A DNA stretch of 64,000 nt from Nereocystis luetkeana (Eukaryota > Sar > Phaeophyceae > Laminariales > Laminariaceae), in assembly GCA_031213475.1 (NCBI GenBank), contig JARUPZ010000021.1, forward strand, positions 1,511,001-1,575,000. The letters are read 5' to 3'. The notes beneath the pieces are model-generated. The model was given only the letters and a program-made list of their open reading frames with translations, made no database searches and was not told the DNA's origin. Every line of letters begins with the position of its first letter. The first letter of the stretch is position 1. Below are positions 61,154-64,000 of this stretch, piece by piece. Both the position numbers and the translations under genes were made by a program.

Positions 61154-62842
61154 GTTGTATACCGAACTGACTGCAACAACTAGAGAGGGATTTCGCTTGT
61201 TGCCCACGCAGGCAAAGTGTTGTTGAAAATCGTCGCGTCCCGCCTCAGCAACTACTGCGAGACCGAGGAACTACTCCCCGAGGAACAGTGCGGCTTCCGC
61301 CCCGCACGATCAACGATTGATATGTTGTTCGTCGTGCGCCGGCTGCAAGAGCTCGGACGACAGAGGAAAATCCCCTTATACGTGTGCTTCATCGATCTGC
61401 AGAAAGCGTACGACTCTGTCGACCGAGAGCTGTTATGGAAGGTACTCACACGCTTTGGCGTACCAACCAAGATGCTGAGAATTATCCGTAATTTCCACGA
61501 TGGCATGCGGGCTCGCGTGCGTACTGATGACGGCGAGCTCTCGGAATGGTTTGATGTCACGCAGGGGCTGCGGCAAGGCTGTGTACTATCACCGTTACTG
61601 TTCAACGTGTTCTTCGCTGCTGCGTTACACGTCGTACTAGTACGCTTCAGCCAAGACGAAGCCATTGTAAGGGATTTGGTCCAACTCAGGGAAGCTGGAG
61701 TAGTTCGAACAGGGAAGGAGGAGCCATTGGCGTGCGTGCGAAGGTCTGTATGGGGCATGTTGTACGCCGATGATGCAGGAATTGTCTCGAAGTCGGCTGA
61801 AGGGCTCGCAAAAATGATGACAGTCATCGTGACTGTCTTCGAAGCAGCAGGCCTCACGGTGTCGGAAAAGAAGACTGAGACAATGGTCCTACAAACACCA
61901 GACCGGACAACCCTCGCACCACCGCTCGTCATCGAAGCGGCAGGTCAGAGGTATAAGCAGACGACCCAGTTATTATACCTAGGCGGCGTTATCCACGAAA
62001 ACGCTGACCTCTCGCTCGAAATCGACCGACGGATCCGCCTCATGCGAGCATGCCTCAAACGGTTCGGCCCGGAGTTGTATGATAGGACGACCGCCCCCCT
62101 TAGCCTTAAAGTCCGAATGCTGAAGGCCGAGGTGATTGAGAACCTGCTGTACGGGTGTGTGACGTGGACCCTCAGAGCGGAACACTTTGCCAAGCTTCGA
62201 ACGGCTCACCACCAAGTCCTGTTGCGAGTCATTGGCTTCCAGCGCCGACTTCGTACTGACCATGCCACCCTCTCGTACGCGAAGGCCCTCAAGATGACAC
62301 GTTGCGAGAGCATCGAAACGACCATTCGTAAACGGCGGCTCTTCTTTGCGGGGGGCGTGGCACGGCAAAGCAAGGAGCGATTACCCAATCGGGTAATGCT
62401 CGGGACGATAGCTGGTGGGGAGAACCCGAGACCAGGCGGACAGTGTAAGACTTGGCATAGATGCATAGTCGAAGACCTTAGGGAGTTCCGAGCCACCGAA
62501 GGGTCAACGGAAGTTGCCCCCTTGGTGTTTGGAGTTGAGACCGCGTTGTGGTCCACTGCAGCCAAAAAGGTGGGGAAGTGGTACCGGGGGATCCTTGAAG
62601 CAGCCGAACGGTTCATGGTGAGGTGGCACGAGGCTGAGGCTGAGATGAGTAGACAGCGCCGCGCATCCGCCGTGGATGGTGCCCAAAGGAACGGGGGGGG
62701 AGGGGGCAACAGGAGAAGTGGCATAAAGCCCGACCGAGGGAATGCGGAGAGGGGGGGGAACAGGAGGGGTAGAAGGGAAACGGCGGTAGACGAAAGTAGG
62801 AAGGAGATGGCAGACAGGGTAGCAAGGCACCAAGTCGACTAG
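61154..62842 (+). pseudogene. RTE-like LINE reverse transcriptase, 5' truncated
   Basis: Homology begins at RTDCNN, continues after an in-frame TAG (61181-61183) as [20 protein letters not shown] and runs open to 62842. Motifs: [17 protein letters not shown], motif [18 protein letters not shown], motif [19 protein letters not shown], motif [12 protein letters not shown], then [17 protein letters not shown] and [18 protein letters not shown], the RTE-type thumb and connection. All catalytic Asp are present. The N-terminal APE endonuclease is absent. The C-terminus is Arg/Gly-rich. A non-ATG GTG (61217) begins the longest stop-free frame listed after the TAG. Confidence 0.85.
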
Positions 62843-63200
62843 GAAGTAGAATATGACCATACTACTAGTGCTACCAACTGGTGCAGCTGGCTCGAACGTG
62901 GTCTTCCCTTGTCTTCTCTTTTAGTTTTTTTTTTTTTTCTTTCTTGCGCTGACTCTCCCGTGATTTTCATTTCATTTTTTCTCTTCCTCTTTCTTTTCTG
63001 ATTGATAAGCCGTACTCAAGGAGCCGTGTGGCGTGGTTGGAAGACGAACCTGCTCTGCTCGGCTCGTATTGTCTGACGCCAAGGGGCTGGGCATAGTTGA
63101 CGAACGCAGGGCGGAGACGGCAGTCTGGGTAGCAAGGTACCAGGCGGATTAGCAGGGAGAACCTGGCTATACTACTCGTACCACAAGCTGCTGCCGCCAC
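62789..63200 (+). repeat. Duplicated LINE 3' end
   Basis: 62789-62890 and 63099-63200 are diverged copies about 310 bp apart, sharing gggtagcaaggcacca-like, gacgaa, tatactact and cacctgg/ctggt blocks. The first covers the last codons of the reverse transcriptase frame; a poly(T) tract lies between them at about 62923-62940. Confidence 0.6.
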
Positions 63201-63269
63201 CTGGAAGGTGCTTTGGGCTTTGGTCTGCCTGTTATTTCCCCTTTGTTATTTTTCCTTGTTACTTTCTCC

Positions 63270-63684
63270 TTGGTTCTTTGTCTTCTTTTTTCCAGCTCGT
63301 TCTTTTCCAAGTGTTGGCCACCTCGCCTGCGGAGGGGGGGGCACGACAGATTGTTTCTCTTAGATTTTGCTTTAATTTTTCTTCTTTTTCTTTTTCGATT
63401 TGTCTACCTTGTTTTTGTTTTCTCTTTGATTGTTTCTTTTCGTTTCACTATTTCATAGATTGCGTATGTCGTGCCTGTCGTATCTAGTATGATGACATGG
63501 CTTTGCATTGCCCACTGCAGTTCACACTGCACACGTGGCAACGTAGTATCTCTGTGGCGTAGCTTTGTGACCACATAACTTGTATCTCTTCTAGGATTGA
63601 AGAATCGGCACGGACACTGGTTGTGCTGGATGTCGACGGGTAGAAAGAACGGTTTAATGTGAAGAACACACACACACATACCCT
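63270..63684 (-). mobile_element. ~420-bp element, right arm of the inverted repeat
   Basis: Complement of 59631-60050 with few differences. Its minus-strand open frame (63404-63706) begins upstream of the arm and shares the PFFLPVDIQHNQCPCRF and TYAIYEIVKRKETIKEKTK segments with the left arm. Confidence 0.7.
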
Positions 63685-64000
63685 TCATGGGGAATAACCT
63701 ACGCAATTATCAGGGACGTGGTATCATAACTGTGCTGCACCTTTTTGTGTCAGACAGTCCAGGAAGAGATGGCGATCGTTGATATTCGTGTGGTAGTAAG
63801 GTTCGATTGCTCCCTTTTTCACTGCATATCCGCGAGTCTTCACTCTGACAGCACTCCAGATAGCAGGCAGGTGTGTTCCTCTTTCGTTTTCACGACTACC
63901 GTGCGTTTCGTACGGTGCAGGCAGCACTTCAGACAGCATCCGCTGTAGTCAGCAGCCACGAGTTGGTTAGAGGTGGGAACGGGGGTACTCTATGTTATAG
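63685..64000. other. No gene recognised at the right edge
   Basis: Short open frames on both strands (63724-63948) without a known domain; the window ends here. Confidence 0.4.

Overview
The window looks like nuclear DNA of a multicellular stramenopile, most likely a brown alga. This is an inference from the ~1-kb pyrimidine-rich GT-AG introns, GC-richer exons, many triplet and poly(C) tracts, and the types of retroelement present; no rRNA or organelle marker fixes the species.

From about 2.5 to 31.3 kb the plus strand carries one large split gene, a ubiquitin-specific protease of the USP4/USP11/USP15 type. I could follow 25 exons with every splice phase matching from an ATG at 2544 (or an unseen upstream exon) to a stop at 31302, giving 1161 residues. 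Domain order is ubiquitin-like domain, two Tudor-knot (chromo-barrel) modules, first catalytic half with Cys310, a ~550-residue insert that starts with a second ubiquitin-like segment and sits between the two zinc-binding CxxC pairs, then the second catalytic half with His1104 and Asp1122. A DUSP domain, usual in this family, was not found and may lie upstream. The introns are filled with small foldback transposons, dispersed repeats and microsatellites.

From 31.3 to 37.5 kb no gene is recognisable; there are a tandem ~430-bp duplication, a 137-bp tandem repeat and a cluster of short palindromes. From 37.9 to 47.7 kb lies a minus-strand Ty3/gypsy chromovirus-type LTR element with two ~249-bp LTRs, an intact gag reading frame, a broken integrase with a chromodomain-like tail, no visible reverse transcriptase, and a ~1.5-kb tandem array in its leader. 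From 48.5 to 53.0 kb a SINE-like unit and a G-rich tract precede a broken plus-strand non-LTR retrotransposon with an N-terminal RING-like finger, reverse transcriptase, CCHC knuckle and a C-terminal restriction-like endonuclease.

From 53 to 64 kb the sequence is almost all repeats: SINE-like units, a Harbinger-type MITE, a perfect-looking 292-bp tandem duplication, and a 5'-truncated RTE-like LINE lying between two ~420-bp inverted repeats. At least four MITE families, two or three SINE families and three retroelement lineages coexist. All exon joins, domain calls, identity estimates and counts were made by reading, without alignment software.
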